Assembly: GCA_037447655.1 (NCBI GenBank)
Contig: JBBHKE010003002.1
Coordinates: forward strand, 53,119 to 117,118
Source: Zygnema cylindricum
Lineage: Eukaryota > Streptophyta > Zygnematophyceae > Zygnematales > Zygnemataceae
DNA: 64,000 bases
Direction of reading: 5' to 3'
In this document: one piece after another, positions 30,234 to 41,197 of the stretch
Numbering within the stretch: the stretch's first letter is position 1
Layout: every line of letters begins with the position of its first letter
The notes under the pieces: model-generated
The model's database searches: none
Told to the model about the DNA's origin: nothing
What the model saw: only the letters and a program-made list of their open reading frames with translations
Position numbers and translations under genes: made by a program

Positions 30234-33200
30234 CTCTCTCTCTCTCCCTCTTCTCTCTCTCTCTCTCTCTTTCTCTCTCTATCTCTATCTCTCTATCTCT
30301 GACCCCTTTGATATTTTACTGCTGTCAAGCCCCTTGACCTCTCTTATTGCTACAATATCAAGTTTAACTGTAATTTATGTTTTAACATTTACTGTAATCT
30401 ATGACTTCCAATCCTATCTTGTGGCTCTTTACCAGCCTATTCTAATCTTAAATGGCGGTACTGTTACTCTTACATTCACAATTACCTGTAGAAACGAGCA
30501 GTTTGTTTGAAGAATTTTACAGACTTTCACATGTGTTTCGAAACTTAACAGTTTTTTTTGGTTATTTTTTTCTCTGGACAACATATCTTTTCGAAAGCCA
30601 ACGTCTTGTTTGACAAAACCTTTCACGGATATTTGCACGTGTCCTCGAAAATGGATGGTTTCTTGTGTGTAACTCTTTTACTTTCACGTCTGTTTATTTA
30701 TTTGTTCATTTCTTTGTTATTGTAAATGGTGTTTTGTTTTTGTTTTTTTTTCACTTTTTTGAGCTTTATTTTGAACTTTGTCCTTTTGTCCAGACATGGT
30801 CAGAATTTGGTGAAGGCACGGCGCCACCTGGCCCTATTTCAGCACCACGATGGAATTACTGGGACAGCGAAAAACCACGTAGTAAATGATTACGGAACTA
30901 AAATGCATTCCTCTCTCACAGACCTTCAGGTAACTTCGGAAATTTTCTGACCAAATTTTTGAACTTACATTCAGTAAACGATTACGGAACTAAAATGCAT
31001 TCCTCTCTCACAGACCTTGAGGTAACTTCGGAAATTTTCTGACCAAATTTCCGAACTAACATTCAATCCTCTCATAAAATGAGTTCCTCTTGAGAAGTAC
31101 ATTCCTCTTGCACAAACCTTCAGGTAAATTCCAAACCAAAATTCATAAATAAAATGCTGTCTTCTTGTAGGGACAAACAAAAAAATTGAATTTTTTTGAC
31201 CAAATTTAAGAAATAAAATGCAATCCTTTCATCAAATGCATTCCTTTCTCACAGTCCTTTAGGTGTGTTGGAGACTTTTGATCAATTTATGGGAATAAAA
31301 TGCATTCCTCTCTCACAGTGCTTTAGGTAAGTCTGGAAACTTTTGACCAATTTTCAGATAAAAAATGAATTTCTGAGCAAATTTTTGAAATAAACTGCAT
31401 TCCTCGCGCACAGACCTTATGGTAAATTCGGTAAGCTGACCAAATCTCAGGAATAAAGTTCATTCCTCTCATAAAATACATTCTTTTCTCAAAGACCGTC
31501 AGGTAAGTTTGAAAGCTTTTGATGGAATTTCAGATTTAAAATACATTCCTCTCTCAAAGACCTTCAGTTGAATTCAAACATTTTTGATTGAATTTCAGAA
31601 ATAAAACCATTTCTATCTTATGTGCTTTTTCTGTCGTTGTTCGTTCTTCTCATTTATTTTATTTTTTTTGTTTTTTTATTGGACTTCATTTCAGAAGCTT
31701 ATGTGTGAAGCATTGGCGCATCTTCTCAGTCCCAAGAACTTTTTGAAACTGCCCGTCGGTTCTGTCCCTCAAGATCCAAACTTTTTCCATCCTGAAAGTT
31801 CTCGAAATGCACAAGATGTCCTTCCGACCCGGTTGCCTTTGGAAATTAAAAGACGAACTTTACGCCATGTGGCAGTTTATAATTCGCTAGAAGAAACAGT
31901 GGAACAGGTGATTATTGAATCGTGCTAATATTTGCGTCCAAATCAGTTGCATGTTTCTTTCAGCTCTTTTGGATGACATACGCATGGTTTTTTTTGCTTA
32001 TCATTTCACGTCTGTTTTTTCTGTTTTCGTCTAAATTTTGACTTTTAGGGAGGGGATTAATTTTTCAGGTGATATCTGTCATGGTTACTTCCCCTAAGGT
32101 TGGAGTTATTAACGCAAACGGAGAATGCATTTCATGTCAGTTAAATCCCGACTTAATTGCATTTAGTAGCGGAAAACTTTCCAAGCAGCACAGACTTTTC
32201 TGGCGGGCAAAAGTTCCTCCTCTGGGCATTCAAATTTTTTTCGTGGGAAGCGTTCTATGTCCAAAACCATACCGTGCAAAGCTTGAAGTTTTCAACGGAA
32301 ATAAGGAAATGATGAAATTCAACTGCCCAAACGCGTATCCATGCCGACACATTCCGTCTGCTGTTACTGAAACTGTTATTGGAAACGAAATCCTTAGTCT
32401 CACATTCGATACATCAAAAGGCACTCTTAAAAAAATGAAGGTAAAGCTCTTTCTTTACCATGTACTTTTCCTCTGGCAATAAGAAATCACTCTGTCGTCT
32501 TCTGCCTATCCCTCCTCCCTGGCGCGTATATGAATTTTTGTGACAACAATAAAACCAGGTTCTCATTTTTTTTGTTGCTTAGGTGCGTGATTCCTCCATG
32601 GATGTGGACGAATGTGTGTCTACATACTCCACGAAAAGGAGTGGAGCCTATTTATTTGATCCTATTGGACAGGCATCGCCACGTGTCGTAGGAGGAGGAG
32701 TAGCAATTGTTTTGAGAGGCCCATTATTGGAAGAAATTCACTCGGAATTCGCATATAATCTTCCATTTTCACCCCTGGTTCGAACCGCACGAGTCTACAG
32801 TGGTCAAGGAGTTCAGGTAAGGGTCTCAAACTGGGACACCTGAAATTCATTTAAAAGTATGCTTTTTTTCTTAATTTCTGTCCCACCGTAATTTGTATGG
32901 ACTATACCATTTTGAAGTGATTTGGTTTCTGGGGTTTGCACATAAATCAGTGTTGAATACAGATACTAAAAACTCTAAAAATTGTGGAGAAAAGGTGTTC
33001 ACACTCTTTTTTACCTCATGAGATTTGTCATGGACTATTTTACACCAAATGTTTTTTTTTTTTAAGTGATCGATTGAAAGGCAAGCGGACAAAAGGTGAG
33101 AGTCTTACCTTTCGATTGGTCACTCTTAAACCAAAATATGACGAGTGTGAATGGCGATAAACAACTGTGACTTGGCAAAGAAGTCATAAACTACAATACT

Positions 33201-36200
33201 GATACATGGTGTATTTTTTCATCCATATGGTATTAGTCCATTTTGACCGATTCCTTCTCCACGAGTACATATGGGAAATATGGGTTTCTTTCTTCACGAG
33301 CACATATGGGAATGACTATTTTTATCTAAAATTAGCGATACATATCATTGATACTTACCGATGACAGAACGCAGTAAAATAACGGTAGTATGTAAACATA
33401 ATCTCAGTCTAATCTACCATTCTGGGGGCAAGTATATACTTAATTCAGCAACATGTTTTTGTGAACAATTTTCTGACACAGAATTAAAGACACAAGAGTG
33501 TGATGCATAAAGTCTTCTTTATTTTTTTTGTAGTGTGATATATGGTTTTGAAAGCTTCTTTTTTGATCCAGTTATCATAATTTACAACAATTATGACACA
33601 AATTTGTGGAATGCCAGACAATCTTATATCGGTGTTCGGTAATGTGGTATTGTTAAATTGGTGTATATTTTTATTTAGAGACTCATATCTTGGTCCCTGC
33701 ACCGTCTACCACCATTAGTGTGGGTTCGATTTTAGGGTGAGTAGCAATCGTGTGGCCCACCTTAATAGTGTGAATAGGTGAGTAATTATGTAAATTTGTG
33801 TGGATTGTGGACATATGTCAAAACTGCAAGTATGCCATTAGTCTTGTCCACACTAATGGTGGCAAACGGTGTAAAGAAGTCTCTCTTAGTTCAGTTTTTT
33901 ATCGATGTAAATTTGTGTTTTTTCTATTTATCAGTGTCGATTCGATGTTTGTCAATATTTCTCACACAGGCTATTGTATGATATCACTGTTAGTTTTTAT
34001 TGATTTTTATTGATTTTAGAAGATATTTATCACTATCTACAAAAACGACATTGTTTGCATCCATTTTGTCAAAATTCGCAGATTGGCTGTTTTTATTGTG
34101 GGGAATTAGTAAAACAAGAGTAAAGGTATTGTAGTGAAGGAAAGGGAAAGTAAAAAGGAAGTTGGGACGCCTGGATTTTGGAAATTAAATTTTGAATTTT
34201 GAGTTTAGAGGTTTGGATTTGTATGTTTTTGAATTTTGGGTTTTGATAAATAGGTCTCTTTTTCATTTGGGTGGTGGATAAATTGACAGGCACAAATGGC
34301 AGAAATGTTTCATACGGTTCAAATGGATACTCCTCAAGCGGATTATTTGGAGCTTGTTGTTCGTTATAAAACAAATATTTCGAGTAACGGAGTTTTCTTC
34401 TCAGATATGAATGGATTTCAGATGGCAAGACATGAATTTTATACCAAAATTCCTCTTCAAGGAAACTTCTATCCAATGCCTTCTCAGGCATTTATTCAAG
34501 ATCCAAAAGGAGTTCGATTAACGGTTCACACGAAACAAGCAGTGGGAGTTGCGAGTTTAGAGGTGAATTGTTTTTTATCCCCCCCTCCTTCTCCCACCTT
34601 CCTCCCCTCCCGCCCTTTTTGTTGTTAACTTCTAACGGTTCAGAGGAGACAGGCAGGTGGATTGCAAATATGAAGGTGAATGAATATCCCTTTTTTTCCC
34701 TTTTTTTTTTTGTCGACTTTTCACAGTTCATGCTGTGGAAGTTGCAAGTTTCAAGGTAAGTGAATAATTCTGTATCCCTCTTTTTTTTTTAACTTCTGTT
34801 TTGTTAGCTTCACACCACAAGTAATGAAGAGGAAAACATTTTTTTTCCCTGGTTAAGAAATATGCCGAGGAGCAAAGAACTGTAACATTTTTCTATCTTT
34901 ATATACAATATGCATTCTCCATGTTGTATATAGATAGCTAGGGAGTCATATGGAGTGTTAATTTGGAATAATGGGGTATTTTGCGGTACCGGATAACAAT
35001 TATCAAACCAAAATACATATTGATATTTGTCGATGATAAATTTGATAACAAAAACAAAATATACTTCAACAAAAACAACACACCACAAACAAGTGATTAA
35101 AACGTACATATTTTAAATTATTAGACCGAAAATTACTGTTCGCAGGCGAAATACAAATTACACCGTGTATCGCTATTACCATTAATGTTTTTTTGCCAAT
35201 TAAAATCAGCTTTTCTTCGTGCACACTTGTCGGAATATTAATCCAACGGTTGCAACGGAATGGCAAAGTTCTTACTTTCCAATTGGCAGTCTCCAAACAA
35301 AAGTCCGACAAGAAAATCAGGGCACTTGATGCATGAATGCACGTTTATGGACATGCATACGACACCGACCACCGGGTAATATCGCTATTAGCCTCGATGC
35401 TTTTTCCGGTTTTAAACTCATTTTTCCCCTCGCACATTTGTCCGATTATTAATTGACGGTGGTGATGGAAAGGTCAGATTTTTACCTTCTGATTGGTGGT
35501 CTCTAACTGAAAAACAGACATTTGCTGCACGGAGAAAAGCTGATTTATGTGGCGGAAAAAACATAACCTTAATAGCAATACACGGTGTAGTTTCAGTACT
35601 TTTTGTACTATACCTTGTCGAAATATCAAAATTTCAAAACAATTGATCAATGATAATAACGTTATCACTGGTTATCGGCCATGCAACCAACATATGGTAT
35701 GAGACCCTAGTAAATATAAGAGCTTCTTGGAATATACTAGGGACCAGAAGTTTTTCTAAGAGTTTATTGAAGCTTACCGATTTTTCCTTTGATTTTTGGT
35801 AGGAAGGTTGGCTTGAGGCGATGATAGGACTCCTGAAATTAACCAGGATAAATAAATAAATAAATTACACACACTCACACACACAATACTTTGCTGACAT
35901 TTGTTGAAGATCGCCGCTTTCTTTTGTTGTTGTTTTTCTTTTTTTACAGGATGGTTGGCTTGAGATGATGATGGATCGACGTCTTCCACAAGACGATGCT
36001 CGAGGTCTTGGCCAAGGAGTCACTGACAACCATCCCATTGAAACCACTTTTCACCTTCTTCTAGAATTCAATACATCAGAAACTTCTCCAATCCAGCCAA
36101 GCACAGCTCTTTTTCCCTCTCTCCTTTCACATAGAGTTGGGGCACAGCTCAATTACCCCTTATTTTTATTCATTGGAAGAGATACAGAAGGAAAACATGC

Positions 36201-37320
36201 GTCTCTAAAAGCTCAACACAAAAGTGGAGGAAAACTGTCAAAACCTAATTCCCTTATTCCAGTTTTGGTGAAGGATCTCCCATGTGACTACCATATTGTC
36301 AACTTCAAATTGCATCGGCCATTCAAATCTGACGTAAGATTAAAGCGTCTCGCAGCCTTGAACCTTAATGTTGGGAAATCTACACCAATACACCACCAGT
36401 ATTAGGGTGGACCATTAATTTGGTGATTTTAAGTGTTTTTTTGAGTGGATCTGTTCCCCTGTTACAATGCCTTGAACCATGCCTCCTTGCATTATCCCGG
36501 TTTTGAAGTGCAAAAATGAGGATGTATTTACGTTTTTAAAGCTAAAACTAATTCTACTAAGGAAAATGCGATTTGCAGAACTACGGTGTGGTGATCTATT
36601 TGGACCACCCGTATTGTCTGTAAACTTGCTGTTCTAAAAATGTGCATTAACAGCATATACTTAGTGAAATTCGAATTAAAAATGTTTGGTACGTCCTCAT
36701 TTTTCTCACCTCAAAACTATCTGTAAACATATGGATGTGATAGATAGTTGATAGCTCATAGATTTTGTTTTTCGGGAAGTCTTGACTCGGAGAAAGGGTG
36801 TCGGATCTAACTCATTCGATATGATCTCCTTTCACGTCCTCCTTTCTTTTATTTCATCTTCTCTTTTATTCCTCGTCCTTTTGTTTCCTCATTAATTTAG
36901 TTCTCCGTTCTCTTCTTTCTTCTTCTTTTGTGTCAGCAGGTATTGAATTCAAAAGATTCAAAATTTGCATTTTTTCTTCAAAGGAGAGCTTGGGATTCGG
37001 CATTTAATCCCAAAAAAGCCAATTTTGCAACATGTGATGTCTCAAAAGGGGGGAAACTCGACATCGGTAAGCTCTTCTTAGAAATGAGAGTCAAAAACTT
37101 GAGAGTGTATCCTCTTAATCTTGTCATGAATAAAACTCTCACTACTGTTGGTTTTAATGGCAAAGATGCGAATGTTATTGATAGAGGCTCTCATGAAACG
37201 ATTCGGGGTTCACATCAAAGTTCATCTTCCAAACTTCTTAGTGGGACTTTAGTGAATGAACAATATTATTTGGATCCAATGGAGATCGGGGCCATTAAGT
37301 TAGACCTTCTCCCATTATAA
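24339..37320 (+). CDS. GMII: Golgi alpha-mannosidase II (GH38)
   Basis: Removes the alpha-1,3 and alpha-1,6 mannoses from GlcNAcMan5GlcNAc2 in the medial Golgi, giving the GnTII substrate. Exons: 24339-24427 (tentative), 24815-24923, 25727-25891, 26949-27098, 27616-27648, 28011-28433, 29305-29465, 29720-30061, 30794-30929, 31695-31907, 32069-32440, 32583-32816, 34290-34562, 35950-36333, 36940-37320. Phases agree throughout, giving 1154 residues (Arabidopsis about 1173). Visible motifs are [11 protein letters not shown] (H89, H91, D93), [14 protein letters not shown] with the nucleophile D205, [55 protein letters not shown] and [13 protein letters not shown]. The usual N-terminal membrane anchor is absent, so the true first exon may lie upstream and the ATG used is a guess (an alternative acceptor is at 24807). 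No frameshift occurs from 24815 on. Confidence 0.92.
26202..26418. mobile_element. MITE family A (Tc1/mariner-like), ManII intron 3
   Basis: 217 bp flanked by TA on both sides. The TIRs start CACTGCCCATCGTTATTAGAG, and the inner arms carry CATTTTTCGGGCAGTC. There is no coding capacity. A second copy is at 39935-40150. TA duplication and CAC-starting ends fit Stowaway/Tc1-mariner MITEs. Confidence 0.75.
27244..27325 (+). repeat. G-rich tract with many GGG runs, ManII intron 4
   Basis: More than ten GGG runs in about 80 bp on the transcribed gene's sense strand, enough for intramolecular G-quadruplexes in the pre-mRNA. Confidence 0.8.
28447..28587. repeat. CT microsatellite, ManII intron 6
   Basis: CTCTCT/CCTCCC runs directly after the exon 6 donor. 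Frames through it are artefacts. Confidence 0.9.
28631..28918. repeat. Perfect 144-bp tandem duplication, ManII intron 6
   Basis: 28631-28774 is repeated exactly at 28775-28918 (both begin CTCAGCTCCCACTGTCTCGG). Perfect identity indicates a recent event. Confidence 0.9.
30088..30299. repeat. CT microsatellite, ManII intron 8
   Basis: About 210 bp of CT dinucleotides with short C-runs, just downstream of the exon 8 donor. Confidence 0.95.
30930..31600 (+). repeat. Array of duplicated exon 9 donor sites, ManII intron 9
   Basis: About eight diverged copies of the end of exon 9 plus the start of intron 9 (AAATGCATTCCTCTCTCACA, then GACCTTCAGGTAA) follow the genuine donor at 30929/30930. The first extra copy (about 30976-31048) is nearly identical over 70 bp. 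Several later copies keep a usable CAG|GTAA or TAG|GTAA-like donor (for example near 31122, 31327 and 31501). Confidence 0.85.
33700..33871. mobile_element. MITE family C, ManII intron 12
   Basis: 172 bp with about 24-bp imperfect TIRs starting CACCGT and sharing CCACCATTAGTGTGG. The right side is flanked by TA, the left by TG. There is no coding capacity. It is probably TA-duplicating, but one flank is decayed. Confidence 0.6.
34662..34770 (+). repeat. Decoy copies of the exon 13 donor, ManII intron 13
   Basis: Two diverged copies of the exon 13 end follow the true donor (34562/34563). One is near 34662-34690 (ATGAAG|GTGAAT) and one at 34727-34760, where CATGCTGTGGAAGTTGCAAG precedes TTTCAAG|GTAAGTG. 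The second copy also has a CACAG acceptor just before it, so it could act as a 29-bp mini-exon. Confidence 0.6.
35161..35587. mobile_element. Composite MITE, family B, ManII intron 13
   Basis: Flanked by TA. The outer ends are CACCGTGTATCGC and its complement. At 427 bp it is twice the length of the 206-bp family copy at 38982-39187. A second left-end-like segment (CACCGGGTAATATCGCTATTA) starts near 35372, so two elements appear joined. Confidence 0.65.
35803..35832 (+). repeat. Decoy copy of the exon 14 acceptor and start, ManII intron 13
   Basis: TTGGTAG|GAAGGTTGGCTTGAGGCGATG copies the genuine TTACAG|GATGGTTGGCTTGAGATGATG at 35949/35950. If used after exon 13 it would stay in phase for EGWLEAMI and then stop after ten more codons. 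Confidence 0.65.
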
Positions 37321-38981
37321 ACCCATAACAAAACCATTTTAAATTTTATGGCATAAGCCTTGGTTATTTTTAACTCCATTGCCGTTTGATGATTTATGTA
37401 TTTCTTTTCATAACATACACCTCCAATTGCTGGGTGTACTCCATTTATCCTACTGTTTGGAAATTTATTAAGTGAGCCATTAATAGAAAACCTATGAGTA
37501 GTTCGGGAAGGAAAGACATCAAAAAACTCTTTCCAAACATGTTGCAAAAATCGGTTGGAAACGACCTTCTGCCCGAAAATTTATTCTCTTGGTCTTTCGG
37601 CATATGAGACCACGAGTGACTTTGCACAAACATAATAATTGTAGATATTTGCAAGCGGCTCACGGAGTTTCATGGGAGATATGCATGGAAAAGAGTAAAG
37701 TGAGTCGAAAGGGATGTGTTTTGGTCAAATTCGTATAAGAACCGTTGTGCCTTGGCTTTTCTCTAATGTGCAAGTTCCCTTTAGGAAAGTAATATTGCAT
37801 CTTTTTGGTCGTTAACCAATTATATTCCTCAAAACTACGCGTGTCCTAGATGCCAATTCCTAACAAAAAAGTTTTTGTGTTGTTGGGAGCTTGTCGATTT
37901 TTAAATTTTTATTTTATGCTTTCGCCTCAAAAAGTCTTCTAGGCATCCACCTCCTAACGACATCTTGGACGATGCAATTCTAATAGGAATGCCTATTTGC
38001 TTCATCAACGACAAAATTGGAACTATCCGTAGCTTAGGAGTCGAGCGAAAAAAATGTCGATGGAATCCCACAAAATCCTCAAATGTCATGGCATGAATAT
38101 TAGAGTCAAAGCCGGTTTATGGCCCGACAAAGTAATAACCCATAAGCTTATTGTTGCTGCTGATTTCTGTATGGACTTACTAGGATTTGTCAAAAGAAAC
38201 ACAAGGAAACCATGGATTTTTGTGGGAAAGTGTGTTCTATCCCGCCAAGTAGGTATTATCCGACCAAATAAATAAATAAATAATAAAAAAAATAAACTTG
38301 CCAGGTGATACCAAACACATGCTATTAATGTTGCCAAAAAAAATCTTTTTTGACACATTCAATTTTTTCCAGCTTTCCACACGCAACAAGTCTGGGGTCA
38401 AATGGCCCATAACCATAGTCAGCGTATTTGTTGGACGAATATTCGGGTGCGGAAAGGTTCGACAAGAATTTTCGGTGAAGTTAAAAGCCCCATTCGTTTC
38501 CCATATTCGATAGTAGGATCATGTAGGTTAAGAAATTTAATGAAACGACACAAATGAAGCAAATACGAATTACCAGAACACTTGGTGGTTGTTTCATCGC
38601 ATGTCATAGACACGTAATGTTTTACAATATGTACAAAATGTTTGAAACAAAACAAAAAACGATTATATATATATGTATAAGTTTTGAGCTAACTATATGT
38701 GGCTAAAATTTTTATGGAAGTGGAAAAAAGAAATAAGATAAAATGTAATGAAACTTTAGAATCCCTTTAAGAAAAGGGGAGTGAAAGTGACAAAATTCTG
38801 AAAAGAAAGGAGAAAGAATTGATGTATTAGTGAGTAAACAGAAAAAGAAACAAGTGGACTTATAACGGTACTCAAGATTTTGTAGCTTATGATGTTATAC
38901 GTGATTACTGCTGAATGATGTTTCATTAAACGGTGAGACCCCAAAAGAAAAAATAGGTCCAAACATTTAGCGGGTTCATTA
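37321..38981. other. Convergent intergenic region, first part
   Basis: AT-rich sequence 3' of ManII. Short frames (for example 38054-38275 on the plus strand) show no recognisable motifs. No clear poly(A) signal is assigned. Confidence 0.35.
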
Positions 38982-39187
38982 CACCGTGTATCGTTAGCAG
39001 TGTTAAATTTTTTTTCGCCACTTAAAACATCTTTTCTCCGTACACACGTCCAATTTTAACATGGAGACCGCCAATGGGAAGGTGCGAATCTTGGCTTTCT
39101 ATCGCAAATCTAAACCGACACGTGCGTACGAATAAAAGATGCTTTAAGTGGCAAAAAAAATATTAACATTAATGGTGATACACGGTG
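38982..39187. mobile_element. MITE family B
   Basis: 206 bp between TA dinucleotides. The TIRs start CACCGTGTATCG, and the inner arms share GCCACTTAAA/TTTAAGTGGC. It is related to the composite copy at 35161-35587. Confidence 0.75.
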
Positions 39188-39479
39188 TACATTGGCTGTA
39201 TGCCCATGTAACCGAAACCTAGGAATGAAACTTTGGATTTTAGCGAAGATTCTCCGAAGTACTTTTCAGAGCGTTCCTATGTGCGAAAATGAAATTGGAA
39301 CTTTGAAATGTGACGGTTGTAGATGTGGGTACAACTTGTGACGATTGAAGACGACTACGGAACTTTCAAAAGCTGGTGATGTCTACAAAAACAGCGATGG
39401 TTGTAGACGTCGAGTTTTTTGTCACTCGATATTCCATCAAACTGCGACCAAAGGTATTCAAAAAGAAAAAAAAAACTCT

Positions 39480-39830
39480 TTCAATTCATAACATTATTGT
39501 TGTATTTCATTCTGAGAAGGAGAGAGGAGCGGTAGAGTGAGAAGGAGGTCGACGTAGAATTTTGCGAAGGATCCACGAATGAAAGTGGACGTCCGAGACC
39601 CTTGCAATTTTTCTGTGCATTCTCGTCATTTTTATACGTACACGCGCGTGACGAGCAGTGCAAAAAATACTGTGTATTCTCCCTTGTGCCAAAAGTTACA
39701 AAATCGCGTGATACGTGTGGATAACCATCTGAGTCCATGGGAACAAAAGGAAGTAGCAGTACAAAAACTGAAAAACTATATGTGGGGGGAAGAAACAAAA
39801 AGGATAAGCAACGAAATTACAAAAAGATGA
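39480..39830. repeat. Dispersed repeat copy
   Basis: The segment around CCATCTGAGTCCATGGGAAC is a reverse-oriented relative of 14225-14325 and 14895-14990. The part at 39515-39590 resembles 40340-40440 (GGAGAGAGGAGCG, then a GGACCCATGAATG-like end). The family is unknown and I could not fix the boundaries. Confidence 0.45.
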
Positions 39831-39934
39831 CAGGTAAACAGAAAATACCCAAAGAAGCAAAAAACAACAGACGAAACATCAAAGGAAAGATCCAACATTG
39901 ACGATAAGGAAATATCGACGGTTGTAAATTAATA

Positions 39935-40150
39935 CACAAAACATCGTTATTAAAGTTGAATATTTTTCGGGCAGGAAAAAGCATTTAACTCTATGATGGA
40001 CCGTTGGATTTTTTTTTGGAGGCATGCAATCGAAAGGTAATGGTTTTACATTTCGTTCACGCCCTCAAAATTGAAAACGGAAAATTAAGTTATGAGAAAA
40101 AGAGCTTTGACTTCCCGAAAAATGTTTAATTCTAATAACGATGGGCTGTG
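39935..40150. mobile_element. MITE family A, second copy
   Basis: 216 bp with TA on both sides. The right end reads CACAGCCCATCGTTATTAG inwards, and the left end has diverged to CACAAAACATCG. It shares ATTTTTCGGG and AACGGTC/GACCGTT-like inner blocks with the copy at 26202-26418. Confidence 0.65.
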
Positions 40151-41197
40151 TAGTTTTGCGTGACATTTTGACATCACGATTACTTGTGACAACGTCGACT
40201 TGTCTGATAACCAAAACTTTCAACCATGGCTTCCCAATTTCCTTCTTTTATCCTTTCTCACTGGACCGGGTGTCAAATTACGCCCTAAGGCAATCAATTT
40301 TTTTTTTAGAGCTTTTATTTCACACCAATTTTGTCAAGTTTTATTCGAGGAAGGGGTAGAGAGGAGCGACAGTGTGAGATGGAGGGGCGACGACGGCGTA
40401 GACTTTTGCATAGGACCCATGAATGGAGCAACCAAACATTGGAGTTGAAAGCATCGAACCCAACAAATGTTTGTTTCATCAGTGTATGAAATTGTTGTTT
40501 TCGATGAATTGTTTTGTATGTGCTGGCCACGTTTATCGGAATTATGAGAAAAAATCCGACTTTATAGAAATGAAACTGATTTTAAGGGAATCTGGCGTTA
40601 TGAGGCATTTGATCTTTAACTTGTTGCACGGTTTTGTGGAAAGCTGGAAAAAATTGCATGTCTCAAATAAAACTTTTGGTAATGAGTACGATTGTACGGT
40701 AACGACCTGGCGAGTTTCATCACTAAGGGGATAGTACATACGTTTGTATGGTACCGACGTAACAAGAATTTCATCACTTGACTCATGGTTTCTTGTATCC
40801 AATGATGGACCAGAGGAAGTACATTTGGGTCCATGGATTCAGTTCAACCAACTTGTTAAAAAAAAAAAAATCTGATGATTGCTATGTATGTACATGGTTG
40901 ACTGTGTATGTGCCCCATTTCGTCGATTTGGCATCTTCTTCATCATTTATACCATCATCTACATCTCCCTCAGGCTCAAGGAATGCGAGTAACTGAATGA
41001 CCGTGATGACAACCGTATTCCCCACACTTCAACGAATAATTCCTCCAAACATATATCTTCAAAGAAGGGTAGAAATACGAGCATTTATTTTGAGGTTGCC
41101 ACATGACATCGGATACATTTTGTTGACCATTGTTGCTCCTTCATTAATCTCAAATGTTAAGACTTTCTTCCTCCAAACTGTCTCGCCTTATTAGTAA
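40151..41197. other. Convergent intergenic region, last part
   Basis: Frames up to about 100 codons on both strands overlap one another and show no motifs. The MLH3 3' UTR presumably occupies its right end. Confidence 0.35.
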
